A DNA stretch of 64,000 nt from Limnoperna fortunei (Eukaryota > Mollusca > Bivalvia > Mytilida > Modiolidae), in assembly GCA_944474755.1 (NCBI GenBank), contig OX104125.1, forward strand, positions 42,795,899 through 42,859,898, read 5' to 3'. The notes beneath the pieces were generated by a model. It made no database searches and was not told the origin of the DNA. It was given only the letters and a program-made list of their open reading frames with translations. A program made the position numbers and the translations under genes. This document shows positions 22,325 through 34,600 of the stretch, one piece after another. How positions within the stretch are numbered: position 1 is the stretch's first letter; every line of letters begins with the position of its first letter.

Positions 22325-23185
22325 TGTACTTAATATAGGTACATAATCTGGTAACCTGTTACTGGTACACATTTACTACTGTTATATCTAAATGAAGGGA
22401 ACATACTCTGGTAACCTGTTACTGGTACACATTTCCATACCTTAATGTAGTTACACAATCTGGTAACCTGTTACTGGTACACATTTCCATACCTTAATGA
22501 AGTTACACAATCTGGTAACCTGTTACTGGTACACATTTACTACTCTTATACCTTAATCTAGTTACACAATCTGGTAACTTGTCACTGGTACACATTTATT
22601 ACTGTTATGCCTTAATCTAGTTACACAATCTGGTAACCTGTTACTGGTAGAACACATTTATTACTGTTATACCTTAATCTAGTTACACAATCTGGTAACC
22701 TGTTACTGGTAGAACACATTTATTACTGTTATGCCTTAATCTTGTTACACAATCTGGTAACCTGTTACTGGTAGAACACTTTTATTACTGTTATACCTTA
22801 ATCTAGTTACACAATCTGGTAACTTGTCACTGGTACACATTTATTACTGTTATGCCTTAATCTAGTTACACAATCTGGTAACCTGTTACTGGTACATATT
22901 TACTAGTGTTATACCTTAATGTAGGGTACACAATCAGGTACCCTGTTACTGGTACACATTTACTACTGTTATACCTTAATCTAGTTACACAATCTGGTAA
23001 CCTGTTAGTGGTACAAATTTATTACTGTTATACCTTAATCTAGTTACACAATCTGGTACCCTGTTACTGGTACACATTTATTACTGTTATACCTTAATCT
23101 AGTTACACAATCTGGTAACATGTTACTGGTACACATTTATTACTGTTATACCTTAATCTAGTTACACAATCTGGTAACATGCTCA
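22325..23185. repeat. 59/62-bp tandem array, about 15 copies
   Basis: The unit is TTACACAATCTGGTAACCTG, TTACTGGTACACATTTATTA and CTGTTATACCTTAATCTAG. The spacing of TTACAC starts is mostly 59 bp, with three or four units of 62 bp carrying an extra AGA (GGTAGAACAC) and shorter 52-bp units at the left edge. The short imperfect palindrome GGTAACCTGTTACTGG is in every unit. No open frame. The array ends abruptly at about 23181. Confidence 0.92.
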
Positions 23186-23591
23186 TGCTCCTAGTATCTA
23201 TCTAGTTTTGCTTCGATTGTACTGTAGATGGTAAATTGTTCCATAGATCGATAGTTTTTAAATGAGTAATTTCTAATGTCTGTTCTGTATCTCTCTTTAT
23301 ACAAGTTTAGGTGGTGCCCTCGAGTGGTGAATCCAGAAAGTTATGAAATTGGTGACTCGATTATCATATTTAGTATCTTGTACATTTCTATCATATCTCC
23401 TCTGGTTCTCCTATAGGCTAGTGTAGGTAATATAAGTTTCCTTAATCAATCTTCATATGGTAGATTTGACAGTCCTGGTACTTGCTTTGTGCTTGTTTTT
23501 GTACATGTTAGATAGATTCGATATGTTTTTTGAGTATCGCTCGGTATTAATTTTGTTACAAATATAAGTTTGCTCTAATTTGCATAAAGCA

Positions 23592-23830
23592 CGGGGCATC
23601 AGTAGTCGAGTGGTTAATGTAGTTCGTCTACTATTGATCACGTGGACTGTCAACACTGATATTGCGGGTTCGATTCTCACTGCCAGCAAGGTGTACTCGA
23701 CTCCAATCTTAATTAACCAGTATTGCCAGTATTACTCCGGCTTCCTCCCCAATAAAAACTGGACCCCATGATATAGCTAAAAAGTTGCTAAAAGTGGCGT
23801 TAAACGATAAACAAACAAACAAACATAAAG
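23592..23830 (+). repeat. SINE with internal deletion
   Basis: Head with GTCGAGTGGTTAATG and GCGGGTTCGATTCTCACTG. The CCTACCGCAGGTCGGGGGTT segment is missing: TTGCCAGTATT joins ACTCCGGCTTCCTCC directly. Core and (CAAA)n tail are intact. Confidence 0.85.
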
Positions 23831-23917
23831 CCCGCTTGCAATAATCTATTTTTTAAAACGTAGCCTAAAATATGTGTGTATTAGTATGTTATTTGTATGT
23901 TTGATTGACTTTTTTGT

Positions 23918-23946
23918 GTATTTTTTTTTTTGGGGGGGGGGGGGGT
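23918..23946. repeat. T-run and G-run
   Basis: About 12 T followed by about 13 G; homopolymer microsatellite. Confidence 0.8.
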
Positions 23947-24555
23947 GCGTGGGTTCTTTATTATAATTTTTGACCCATCTTATATATTTTATTTGGCAAT
24001 ATTTAGGTGTACAGATTTGTAAAAATAAAATTTAAGTTATTATGTAATGTGGAAATTAAGTTAAAATTTATGTACATAATGGTTGATATTCGACTGTGTC
24101 CATAGCTGTCACATGCAGAATTTATAAAACAGTATATTTCACTATTTAGCCATATGGGGCGCTCAACCCAATAATACAAGAACTGGGTTCTGCCCGATTT
24201 AGCCAGTATTTCTTAACTTCAGTGCAAACAAAATCAATAACCGATTTTTGTACTTCTGTATAAATAGGTTCAAAATTCGGTTATTGATTTTGTAAACAAA
24301 TGAACAATTCAACAAGTCGTATGGATCAAATAAATCTATTCGTCTTTTTTAGCTACTGTTTGTAAACTTTACTAAAAATTAAAATTTACAATTTTTTATG
24401 AATTGTCATTGATAACAAAGAATTGACATACATTGGAGGCTTAAATGGAACACATGGAAACCAGATATATGTAGCTTTCAATATATGTTTAATATATGTG
24501 CACCCCGTTATATCGAGCGTTATATGAAGATGCATACAAATGAATTGCTTAATAT
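23947..24555. other. Nothing recognised
   Basis: AT-rich. A short imperfect inverted pair lies at 24228-24242 and 24268-24283 (CAAAATCAATAACCG / CGGTTATTGATTTTG). No gene. Confidence 0.4.
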
Positions 24556-24595
24556 ACTTATATGTTTTATTCAGAGCGTCCGTTAGATCCATGGT

Positions 24596-24978
24596 AGGGT
24601 TTAAGGTGCTCGATCCATAGAGCTACCTAACACGTCCTCAGGTGTCGGATAAGGGAGGCCTCTCGTTGGTGGGGTGTTGTCATTTAATAATGCGGAAGCC
24701 TGGCCGCGGACCGTAGTGGATGACGTGTTTAGAGAGTTCCACGCTCCTTGCACGATAAACACCCCATTCATAGAGTTCAATAAGACAAGGCTCATTGAAG
24801 CCGCTACAAAAGGTTAACTTTCCCGCCATTAACCAATACTCCATGCTGTTCCAGGGGCAGTCAAAATTAAGTTTCCTGTGTCCCACCCCTTTTCCTGTTG
24901 ATTTATTGTTTGTTAACGTCTTATCGTCCTTCACTGCTCGCTGGACGTAAAGCAAACATTCAATCAATCAATCAATCG
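24596..24978 (+). repeat. Second SINE family, nearly full copy
   Basis: Shares with 46555-46935 a head (GCTCGATCCATAGAG / GCTCGACCCACAGAG, CCTCAGGTG / TCCAGGTGGCAG) and a middle GCCGCTACAAAAG. Like the copies at 14.8, 26.0 and 53.8 kb it ends CTCGCTGGACGTAAAGCAAA followed by a (CAAT)n tail. No tRNA B-box was confidently recognised in the head, so its RNA ancestor is uncertain. Confidence 0.75.
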
Positions 24979-25065
24979 TTGGGTTATTGTGTGTTTACCT
25001 GTTCTCTTTCTACTTACAGCTGAAATATTCTTTGCTGGGCGTTAAGCAAAAATTCAATGAATCTA
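24979..25065 (+). repeat. 3' fragment of the second SINE family
   Basis: TGTTTACCTGTTCTCTTTC, AGCTGAAATATTCTTTGCTG and GGCGTTAAGCAAAAATTCAA. It follows directly on the tail of the preceding copy. Confidence 0.6.
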
Positions 25066-25200
25066 TCACACACCTTTGTCTCACTTAACGTTACAAAGTG
25101 AAATGGAGATAAAAAATACAATTACAAAATAGTGTGCGTATATTTACAACACGATGTCTGCTGGTATAGTTAGAATCAGTTCTCATTCTTCAGAAATAGA

Positions 25201-25322
25201 TTGTTTGTTTGTTTGTTTGAATATTGTTTAACACCACTTTCAGCTATATCATGGCGTCCAGTTTTTATTGGGGGAGGAAGCCGGAGTACCCGGAGAAAAC
25301 CCCCGACCTTCGGTAGGAAAAC
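25201..25322 (-). repeat. 5'-truncated SINE
   Basis: (TGTT)n tail, then TTTAACACCACTTTCAGC, ATATCATGGCGTCCAGTTTT, GGAGTACCCGGAGAAAACCC and CCTTCGGTAGGAAAA. Inverted 3' core; the head is absent. Confidence 0.85.
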
Positions 25323-25671
25323 TGAAATAGAGTTGGTCGTTATAATAAAATACCCATTAACAGACGTTTTTGTAAATTCTGTAAACTGAAATATAAAATG
25401 AACACCACTTTATTTTAAAATGTCAAAAATATTATACATTGAGACAGGAAACATTCTATAATTTGATAGATAACCAAATAAACGAATCAGATCTCATAAG
25501 GGAAGTAACCCCAAAAATCATACTCTCACAAAATCAATTCGTAAATATATTTAAGAAGCAAATACCATCAGGAAAGAAAATTAACGAAATATTGGGTAAT
25601 TCATAATATCATGTATGCCATGTCGTTTTAATTTAACAGTTCATTTATCTTTTGTAACAGTTCATTATAAT

Positions 25672-25830
25672 ATGTAACAGTAAACAGTTATTTAATGCCT
25701 GTTCATGGAGCAGTCAAAACTATTATCCCGAGGTGCTGGAGATGATTTAGGAACTGTTGCCTGAGCAAAGAGGGCATAACAGTTAGACTGCTCCATGAAC
25801 AGGCATTAAATATTACCTGTTTTATTAACT
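25672..25830. repeat. Foldback element, 27-bp perfect arms
   Basis: 25689-25715 (TATTTAATGCCTGTTCATGG then AGCAGTC) is the exact reverse complement of 25786-25812. The arms extend imperfectly outward (AACAGT.. / ..ACCTGTT). The 70-bp spacer has no gene. Confidence 0.85.
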
Positions 25831-25944
25831 TATATGAAAAAAGCAAGCCGATGCATTTTAAAAGTAAGCCGATACTTTTTTACATTATGCTTAAAGCTTT
25901 TTCCATTGCGATGCTTTTTACAAGTATCGCGATGCTTTTGTTCA

Positions 25945-26068
25945 AAGTTTGTGTTCCCTGTGTCCTAACCCTTGTTTCCATTGATTTATTGTTTGTTAAC
26001 TTGTTCTCGTCCTGAATATAGCTGAAATACTGCTCGCTGGAAGTAAAGCAAACATCCAATCAATCAAT
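25945..26068 (+). repeat. 3' part of the second SINE family
   Basis: TTGTGTTCCCTGTGTCCTAA, TTGATTTATTGTTTGTTAAC, AGCTGAAATACTGCTCGCTG, AAGTAAAGCAAACATCCAAT and a (CAAT)n tail. Confidence 0.8.
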
Positions 26069-28560
26069 CTTCTTGAATTCAGTTGTTAACAGCGGGATTT
26101 TTTTATAACTTGACTTTATAATCTTTTTAATACCTAGCTTTACATTACAATTACATGTAATTTTATAAATAAGTGCGCTAACTTACTATTAAAATTTGTA
26201 AAATTTAATGAGTAATGAGGAGAATAGCGGTGAATGGAAGGATAGCGGGGGGGGGGGGGGGGGATATGACTCAAACAATTTAACAATTTTCCATTTCTGA
26301 TACTTATTAATCAACAAGACATCATTAAGTTTAAGAAACTTGAAAAAACGTCTAACATTAAAATTTGAGTTGTCTTTCTTTGACTTAAGCATTGTTTTTC
26401 TCTGTTAGTTTTCATGAAAATGATTAGACTACTAACATTTTTACCCGAAAAGAACAACCAATTTCTTGTTAGTTACTTGTAATCATGAGTTCTCAACAAA
26501 CAAAGGCAAATATATATGTTTATTACACAAAACCTCTGTGTTATTGCTATCAATTATAAATTAAAACCGATTCCGTTATGGTGATCTATAAACACATTTG
26601 AGGTAAAAAAAAAAATAGTAGTACACACAGACAATAAATTTAAAAAAAAACCAATAAAATATATAGCAAATCTTAGATATACATTTTATAAATCGATAAC
26701 GAAATTTGGTTAACCTAAATTATAAGACAAGGTAGAGACTTTAATTTTCATTTCTGTGTAACGACCCACGGGAGACGGTATACATAATCAAATGACGAAC
26801 AATCTTCGGAGTAAATGACTATCTGTTACTTTATTGGGCGGTTCACTAAATCTATAAATAGTTTTGTCATATCATTTGTTTATGTCAGGATCGCACTAGT
26901 ATGTGTCCTGAAATTTCGAGTTTAATCGGGATTGTAATCAGTATTTTTGTGTAGTTATGTTACGTTCCACATATTGACTTCCATTTCATTCAGTGCATTG
27001 GTCAGTGAACAATTAAAAGGTTGTACCAAAATATCCCTACTTTTTAAACCTGTTTGGGGGAAAAAATTATGTATCTTTAGTTTTGTTCTGATATTGATGC
27101 AAATAGAACAGCACATATTTTAAAAGCTCATTTTGAACATTTGATCAGGGAGTCAATTTTTGTTAAAATATTTTTTAAAGCACGTGTGAAGTGACGACAG
27201 GTAATAAAATCTCTCAAGCACTATCGGTTAATAGTTTAGCGTAAACAATGTCCTTAAAAGATACATTTGTTTACCTATCCTACATATAAATTACAAACAA
27301 CAGATACTTTAATAAAACCCATAAAATGGGTAATGCAACTAAGAGACGGTTAGCTTTTTAGAAAAGCTAAACTTGTCTCTGCTAGTTACATATTGTACTT
27401 GGATTAAGCCGAACAAATCCAGTTCATTCTAGTCTTAGGAGAAATTTCAAAGGTTTCAAAGAGTCATGTTTGCAATAAACAAAATTGTGAATAAATATAG
27501 TGGAAGTGCCGCGACTTATAGTTTTCTACCTCCTTCCGCTTGATTTAAAAACCAAGCAAGCAAGGTCGACTACCCAAAATAATTATAGATGGCGTTGAAA
27601 TCGATAATAGTCATTAGTTTGTTTACGGACACCGAGTACCAGTTGGCGTTGAATATTACTTTAACAATAAATAGAAGTGTGTTTAATTTTATGGTTTTGT
27701 GTTGAAACAAATATTTTTCAACTTAACAAAATAGTTCTTATCTCTCGATGATGTTTTGTTCTTTTCTACAAAGCCGGTGTCCGTGCGAGTTATTATTTTG
27801 TTATTGACGAAAATAAATATGGAGGGTAAATCGCGAGCCTATTTAGAACTGACACAAATGCATCCTACTGGCTAACTATTAATAAAAGTGACTAAAATAG
27901 AAAGAAAAAGGCCCAAACGTTCGCTTAATAATAAACATATTTTTCCCGTCACCCTTTAGGGATTTTACAAACGAGACGATGACAGGAAGTCCTTCCTTTT
28001 CGACCATTTTCAATGTCATAGACATTGAAGGATAAATCATTTCTAATTTGTTAATACTTAACATTGCTAAACACAGCTGCTATACACAGTATTTTAATAT
28101 ATATCTGATATTTGTTTCCTGTTTATTCATAGAAATGTAGCAGACCAGCTAAAATTTACAACGAAATTGCAGGCTGTTCATTTAGTTTGCTTGTTTCAGC
28201 CGTGACCCCTAAATTTGTAATTGTGTTAAATAATCATACATTCCTCACATTTTTAATTGCAACCATCAGATTCTAGCCATGTAGCATAACAGCAATAGAT
28301 ATATTGATATTCTAGCTAAGCAGCAGATCAACTAAATTTAGTACCAACTTTCTATTGAATAAATTTAATTTTTTTTTTTTTCAGATTATTTTGCTGTTGT
28401 GTTGGTATATGTATGTACTGACATTCAATTGTTCAATGTCAATATTAATATCCAAATCAACCATCAAAAATGTGACATCTATTTGCATACATGTAATTAT
28501 TTCCTGCCTGGACTAGAATTTTTAAGTTCAGCTGTGTCACAAAAATTAAGTTAATTGTTA
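26069..28560. other. Long stretch without supported gene
   Basis: AT-rich. Contains a G-run at 26247-26262 and a compact hairpin at 27337-27387 (AGAGACGGTTAGCTTTT with AAAAGCTAAACTTGTCTCT). No exon signature was found. Confidence 0.4.
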
Positions 28561-28580
28561 CAAGGTCCACCCTAACAGAG

Positions 28581-28786
28581 ACCCTGGACCATGTTCTCAT
28601 TGTGGCCAGAATGACGTGTCAAGACGCTATGTCCATCTGGTGAATAAAAAGATTGAATATCCAGATTTATATAACTTTATTTCAAGTAAATTTAATATAG
28701 ATGAAAATTAATGTATATGTAGAAAGTGTGAGCTAAAATTGAAAAGATCACACTTAATATTCCAAGAAAATGAGAACAACACATAA
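28581..28786 (+). pseudogene. Zinc-binding exon with in-frame stop
   Basis: One frame reads DPGPCSHCGQNDVSRRYVHL, then VNKKIEYPDLYNFISSKF, NIDEN, a TAA stop (28709-28711), then CICRKCELKLKRSHLIFQ. The CxxC before and CxxC after the stop would form a C4 zinc site, so the TAA looks like a nonsense change inside a once-coding exon. The acceptor may be AACAGAG|AC (start 28581, phase 1, which fits the THAP exon donor at 15673) or TTACAAG|GT (start 28565). The last in-frame stop is 28784-28786. If a CAA|GTAAAT donor (28683) is used instead, the exon could end before the stop. Family not recognised. Confidence 0.45.
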
Positions 28787-28947
28787 TAAAAAAAACCACT
28801 GAACATCTGTTGAACCTGAGTATTGTTATTTAAAAAAATATGAGTTGTGTAAAGCTAACCACAGTACAACAATTGACCCTTTCTGTTTCAGAGAACCTTT
28901 GACATTGATATAGATATTTACAACTCTTTTACAGCATCTATTTGTCA

Positions 28948-29218
28948 TAGGGGCCTCGGTGGCCGAGTGGTTAAGGTAGTTGGTCTACTATTGATCACGT
29001 GGTCTGTCAACACTGAGATTGCGGGTTCGATTCTCACTGCAGGCAGGGTGTACTCGACTCCAATCTTAATTGACAAGGATTGTCAGTTTACCTACCGCAG
29101 GTCGGGGGTTCTCTCCGGGTATTCCGGCTTCCTTCCCCCATAAAAACTGGACGCCACGATATAGCTGAAAAATTGCTGAAAGTGGCGTTAAAACACCATT
29201 CAAACATAACAAACAAAA
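28948..29218 (+). repeat. Full-length tRNA-headed SINE
   Basis: GGGGCCTCGGTGGCCGAGTG head, A box GGCCGAGTGG, B box GGGTTCGATTC, CTACTATTGATCACGTGG, CTCCGGGTATTCCGGCTTCC core and a CAAACATAACAAAC tail. It lies in the gap between the two zinc-binding coding blocks. Confidence 0.92.
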
Positions 29219-29256
29219 TCTATTTGTCATATTCACTAATAATGCTTTAAGCAAAA

Positions 29257-30111
29257 GTAAAAAAAAACATTTTACATAACTGTGTAATATGTGAAAAATC
29301 ATCCAGACAGCAACGGTTTACAAGTATTAAAAGTGAAAATAAAGATATTTTTGCAAAATTTTTGGAACTTGGCCTAGATTATGAAGTCAATATTGATTCA
29401 GCTGAAAAGATATTTTGTTGTTTAAGCTGCTACAAAGGTTTCAATTCATTTTGTAGATCTACATCAGAAGAGGAAGCTAAATATCAGACTCCCCAGTTTC
29501 TAAAAGAATGTTTAGAAAGAAATACTCAAGATTTTACTAATATTTCAATTGATAATATAGATTTATTTACCTTACAGCAGGTTACAGAATTCGTAGTAAA
29601 ATCTCTTTTAGATAGACCTCTTTTAGTGCCATTTAGTTTTGAAAAATATTCAACTTTATTGAACATAAATTTTCAGAAATTTTGTAGTGAACAGTTGTCT
29701 AAATTCAACAAAACAAATATTTCCCATGATAAAAGGTTGGTGATGAGAATGATAAAAATGAAATTAGGTAAAGGAATTTTACTACATGGCTCAACAAGCA
29801 AAAAATCAGGTGGTTTAGTATTCAGAAATGGAATGGACTTGATCGACAGCTTACACAAAGTAACATATGACCATCAGCAAACAGAAAATACTCTGATTAA
29901 AAAAATGATGAAATTGCAACTCTCTATAAAAAAAATTATACAGAAAAATACAATGTCTAATCACGAGATCCTTACTGAGGCAGTATGTATACTTAGAAAA
30001 TATGTTAAATCATATTGCACCCAAAAGTGCTCATCAACAGAAATACCAAATATTCATAAATTTGATCCAATTTCAGAAATAAATCAAATACCCCCAGTGT
30101 TTTATTTTTAG
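29257..30111 (+). CDS. Unrecognised zinc-binding protein, large exon
   Basis: An open frame runs from just after a stop at 29248-29250 to TAG at 30109-30111, about 280 codons. It starts NILHNCVICEKSSRQQRFTS with no upstream ATG, so an internal exon entered by splicing is likely (weak AG acceptors at 29251 or 29257). CVIC (about 29281) and FCCLSC (about 29416) form a CxxC...CxxC pair. The rest is Lys/Ile/Leu-rich and helical, with a later CTQKCSS. No enzyme motif was recognised. The position downstream of the C4 exon at 28.6 kb on the same strand suggests one gene, perhaps with the THAP exon. The length and sustained composition support real coding, but the C4 exon's stop suggests the locus may be decaying. 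Confidence 0.5.
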   Translation, partial: VKKNILHNCVICEKSSRQQRFTSIKSENKDIFAKFLELGLDYEVNIDSAEKIFCCLSCYKGFNSFCRSTSEEEAKYQTPQFLKECLERNTQDFTNISIDNIDLFTLQQVTEFVVKSLLDRPLLVPFSFEKYSTLLNINFQKFCSEQLSKFNKTNISHDKRLVMRMIKMKLGKGILLHGSTSKKSGGLVFRNGMDLIDSLHKVTYDHQQTENTLIKKMMKLQLSIKKIIQKNTMSNHEILTEAVCILRKYVKSYCTQKCSSTEIPNIHKFDPISEINQIPPVFYF

Positions 30112-31239
30112 GATTTCATCTACAGAGAAGGAGGAAAAAAATTTAACAAATTTGCAGGTACATGGTACAGTCATTACGTAGAAAAGCTGCAGATACTTTC
30201 ACATTCCATCTCGGTATTTCTCTATTTGTCGCATTCCAGTGTCAAAAATTTAGATGCCGTTGTTAAAATAACCGCGAAGGGTGATGGGAAATATTTAGAC
30301 TTCCTTATGGTATTTTCTTAACATTTTTTATATTTTTAACCAATGAAACTTTGTAGGATGCGTTTGTGTCAGTTAAAAATAGACCCTGTGATTTGCGTTG
30401 TAGCGTAAAATCTGCAAGTCCGTAAAAAATGCAAGTTCCGCTTCCGGTTTCCGGTCAAAACTTGTGTTTTTTACGCTGGCTGTTGTAAAAATCGCAAATC
30501 CGTAAAAATTGCAAGTCGCATCAAAATGTCAATAAATATTGAAAATAAAAATAGTAAATGCCCGAATATTTGTTTCTTTGCTCTGTAAATTAATATTGAA
30601 GTCAGGGGTTATAATCATTGATAGTAATAGTTGTTGTTTTCGAGTCGGGTCAAGCAGATAGGTTCGACTTTGTTGAAGGAAATGAATACTGCCGCATTAC
30701 GAATATAAATATTTAAATAATATTTTTTGTTCAGTGGTTTAATGCAGTGCTCAACTATTTATAATGGAAGAAGTGTACCAAGTCCCAAGTAAGTGAAATT
30801 TGTTACAAGGTTAAAAGGTAAACGATACAGTGAAATCAAGGCTACACAAATAAAAGTATAATTGTTTGGAGCATGTGGAGTATGTTAACAGTATTGCGAG
30901 ATTGTACCAATAATTACATTAATAATGAAAAGTCCAAAGATACTTTTACATTGCTACATTTTTGCCACCATCAACCATAACTGTTACACCGAGCATGATT
31001 CAAGATCTTTGAAATGAATTTAACTAAAAGATGATCTTTTGACATATTTTGTTTGCCCTTTGAAGCCATTAACAAGTATTAAGTGAGGTGTTTTATATAT
31101 GATCTATATTTAATCAGGTTACATGTATTTTACTTCATTAAATCTATATCTTAACGCAGGAACCTATGTTATAATAACTAGTCCCAGCTTACAGTTTTCC
31201 TATTATCTCCTTTTCGAAGACGGAACAACCATTGAATCA

Positions 31240-31678
31240 AACAAATTTGAATCCCTTTTTCCACTGGTTTCAAGGAACAACAATTGAAATTAGGACAAGA
31301 GAAACCTTATTTAAGATAAGAAACAGAAGTTCAGTTTTTATTGCAAATTCTACCAATTTATATCAGAAGCTAGTTCAAGACAGCCGTAAAAAATGCAAGT
31401 TTTTACCTATATTAAACAACATTTCATAAAAACTGGAGAAAAACATAAATCACTTACTCTATAAAGTACTATCAGATATAACTAACGATTTTTATTCAAG
31501 ATAAGAAACAGAAGTTCAGTTTTTATTGTAAATTCTACAAATTTATACTAGAAACTAGTTCAAGACGGCCGTAAAAAATACAAGTTTTTTCCTATATTAA
31601 ACCCTATTTCATAAAAACTGGAGAAAAACATAAATCACTTACTTTATATAGTACTAGCAGATATAACTAAAGATTTTT
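31240..31678 (+). repeat. 186-bp tandem repeat, first block
   Basis: Unit landmarks are AGATAAGAAACAGAAGTTCA, TTCTACCAATTTATATCAGA, GTTCAAGACxGCCGTAAAAA, ACTGGAGAAAAACATAAATC and ATAGTACTAGCAGATATAAC. The period is about 185-186 bp (ATAAGAAACAG at 31315 and 31501; again at 37693 and 37878). The array continues at 35160-35447, 37653-37975 and 38545-38700 after three insertions. Confidence 0.88.
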
Positions 31679-34600
31679 GTCTTGCCTGCGACGATAGTCG
31701 CTGGAGGCGAGACATATGTATGGGAATCCGGCGGCGGAGGCGACGGCGGCGGCGGGGTAAACACTTGGACATCTTGCTTCATATCTTTGTAAGCCCAAGC
31801 CCTAGGTCCATCAAATTTGGTCCAGTGGTAGCTTATGATCAGTATTTGCCAGTCAGTCACCTGTCACTTGACCTTGACCTCAATTTCACGGTCCAGCGAC
31901 TACGTCAAAGTTTTTGGATTACTGCAGTTCTTCTGTAACCACGCATGGTAGGATGACACTATTTGGTATACATGTATAAGTTGCTGATGAATAGTGCATG
32001 ACTCTGGTAGGTGTCACCTGACCTTGACCTCAATTTCACGGTCCAGCGACTACGTTAAAGTTTTTGGGTTACGGCAGTTTCTCTGTAACCAAGCATGGTA
32101 GGATGACAATATTTGGTATATAGGTTGCTGATGAATAGTACATGACTGTCTGGTAGGTGCCACCTGACCTTGACCTCAATTTCACGGTCCAGCGACTACG
32201 TTAAAGTTTTTAGGTGACGGCTGTTCCTCTGTAACCAAACATGGTAGGATGACAATATTTGGTATATAGGTTGCTGATGAATAGTACATGACTGTCTGGT
32301 AGGTGTCACCTGACCTTGACCTCAATTTCACGGTCCAGCGACTATGTTAAGGTTTTTGGATAAGGGCACTTTCTCTGAAACCATGCATGGTAGGATGACA
32401 GTATTTGGTATATAGATTGCTAATGATTAGTACATGAGTGTCTCGTAGGTTTCAACTGACCATGACCTCAATTTTATGGTCCAGTGATTAAGTTAAAGTT
32501 TTTGGATTAGGTCCGTTTCTCTGTAACCATGCATTGTATATTTTAAATGATCACAATTTAATGCTATTTACGTAATGCTTATAACGTTTTTTTTTTCGTT
32601 ACTGATGCGGAACTCAGGCGAGACATTTTTCTGTGTCTACACTTGTATTGAATATACGTACCTTAAAAATATTGAGAAATCTTAACAAAATTGCATTGTT
32701 CCAGTTTGAAGTTTTCAGTTTAGCATATATGACGTCGGAATTCTAATTGTGACGTCAAAGCGGGCTCTATGCTTATTTGACCTCTTATGTGTTCTCAAAG
32801 CATATAAAGGACGCCATATAAGAAATACCATTAATATACCACTACTTCATGCCACAATGCTGTTTTTGTCTCGCCTGCGACGATAGTCGCTGGAGGCGAG
32901 ACATATGTATGGGAATCCGGCGGCGGCGGCGGCGTAAACACTTGGACATCTTGCTTCATATCTTTGTAAGCCTAAGCCCTAGGTCCATAAAATTTGGTCC
33001 AGTGGTAGCTTATGATGAGTACTTGCCAGTCAGTCACCTGTCACCTGACCTTGTCCTCAATTTCACGGTCCAGCGACTACGTTAAAGTTTTTGGGCTACG
33101 GCAGTTCCTCTGTAACCAGGCATGGTAGGATGACAATATTTGGTATATAGGTTGCTGATGAATAGTACATGACTGTCTGGTAGGTGTCACCTGACCTTGA
33201 CCTCAATTTCACGGTCCAGGGACTACGTTAAAGTTTTTGGGTTACGGCAGTTCCTCTGTAACCAAGCATGGTAGGATGACAATATTTGGTATATAGGTTG
33301 CTGATGAATAGTACATGACTGTCTGGTAGGTGTCACCTGACCTTGACCTCAATTTCACGATCCAGTGACTATGTTATAGTTTTGGGGTTACGGCAGTTCC
33401 TCTGTAACCAGGCATGGTAGGATGACAATATTTGGTGTATAGGTTGCTGATGAATAGTACATAACTGTCTGGTAGGTGTCACCTGACCTTTGACCTCAAT
33501 TTCACGGTCCAGCGACTACGTTAAAGTTTTTATATTGGGGTGGTTCCTATATAACTATGCATGGTAGGGTGACAATATTTGGTAGACATGTTGCTGCTGA
33601 AGAGTACATGTCTGTCTGGCAGGTGTCATCTGAACTTGACCTCAATTTCACGGTCCAGCGACTATATTAAAGTTTTTGGGTTACGGCAGTTTCTCTGTAA
33701 CCACTCATGGTAGGATGACAATATTTTGTATATAGGTTGCTGATGAATAGTACATGACTGTCTGGTAGGTGTCACCTGACCTTGACCTCAATTTCACGGT
33801 CCAGCAACTACATTAAAGTTTTTGGGTTACGGCAGTTTCTCTGTAACCATGCATGGTAGGATGACAGTATTTGGTATATAGATTGCTAATGATTAGTACA
33901 TGAGTGTCTCGTAGGTTTCATCTGACCATGACCTCAATTTTATGGTCCAGTGACTAAGTTAAAGTTTTTGGATTAGGTCCGTTTCTCTGTAACCATGCAT
34001 TGCATATTTTAAATGGTCATTTACGTAATGCTTATAACGTTTTTTTTTCGTTACTGATGCGGAACTCAGGCGAGACATTTTTCTGTGTCTACACTTGTAT
34101 TGAATATACGTACCTTAAAAATATTGAGAAATCTTAACAAAATTGCATTGTTCCAGTTTGAAGTTTTCAGTTTAGCATATATGAGGTCGGAATTCTAATT
34201 GTGACGTCAAAGCGGGCTCTATGCTTATTTGACCTCTACTGTGTTCTCAAAGCATATAAAGGACGCCATATAAGAAATACCATTAATATACCACTACTTC
34301 ATGCCACAATGCTGTTTTTGTCTCGCCTGCGACGATAGTCGCTGGAGGCGAGACATATGTATGGGAATCCGGCGGCGGCGGCGGCGGCGTAAACACTTGG
34401 ACATCTTGCTTCATATCTTTCTAAGCCTAATCCCTAGGTCCATCAAATTTGGTCCAGTGGTAGCTTATGACGAGTACTTGCCAGTCAGTCACCTGTCACC
34501 TGACCTTGACCTCAATTTCACGGTCCAGCGACTACGCTACAGTTTTTGGGTTACGGCAGTTCCTCTGTAACCACGCATGGTAGGATGACAATATTTGGTA

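Noticed and set aside
22325..23185. CRISPR-like array
   Set aside because: Whole units including 'spacers' are similar to each other, so it is an ordinary tandem repeat in a eukaryotic genome.
15475..30111. Single THAP-zinc gene spanning 14.6 kb
   Set aside because: Only splice-phase compatibility supports it; intervening exons were not found and one exon has a stop, so the parts are annotated separately.
31720..34570. Three similar small frames starting MPQCCFCLACDDSRW or MGIRRRRR
   Set aside because: They are the start of each GTCTCGCC-ended repeat copy read through; the frames differ in length with CGG number and lack any domain.
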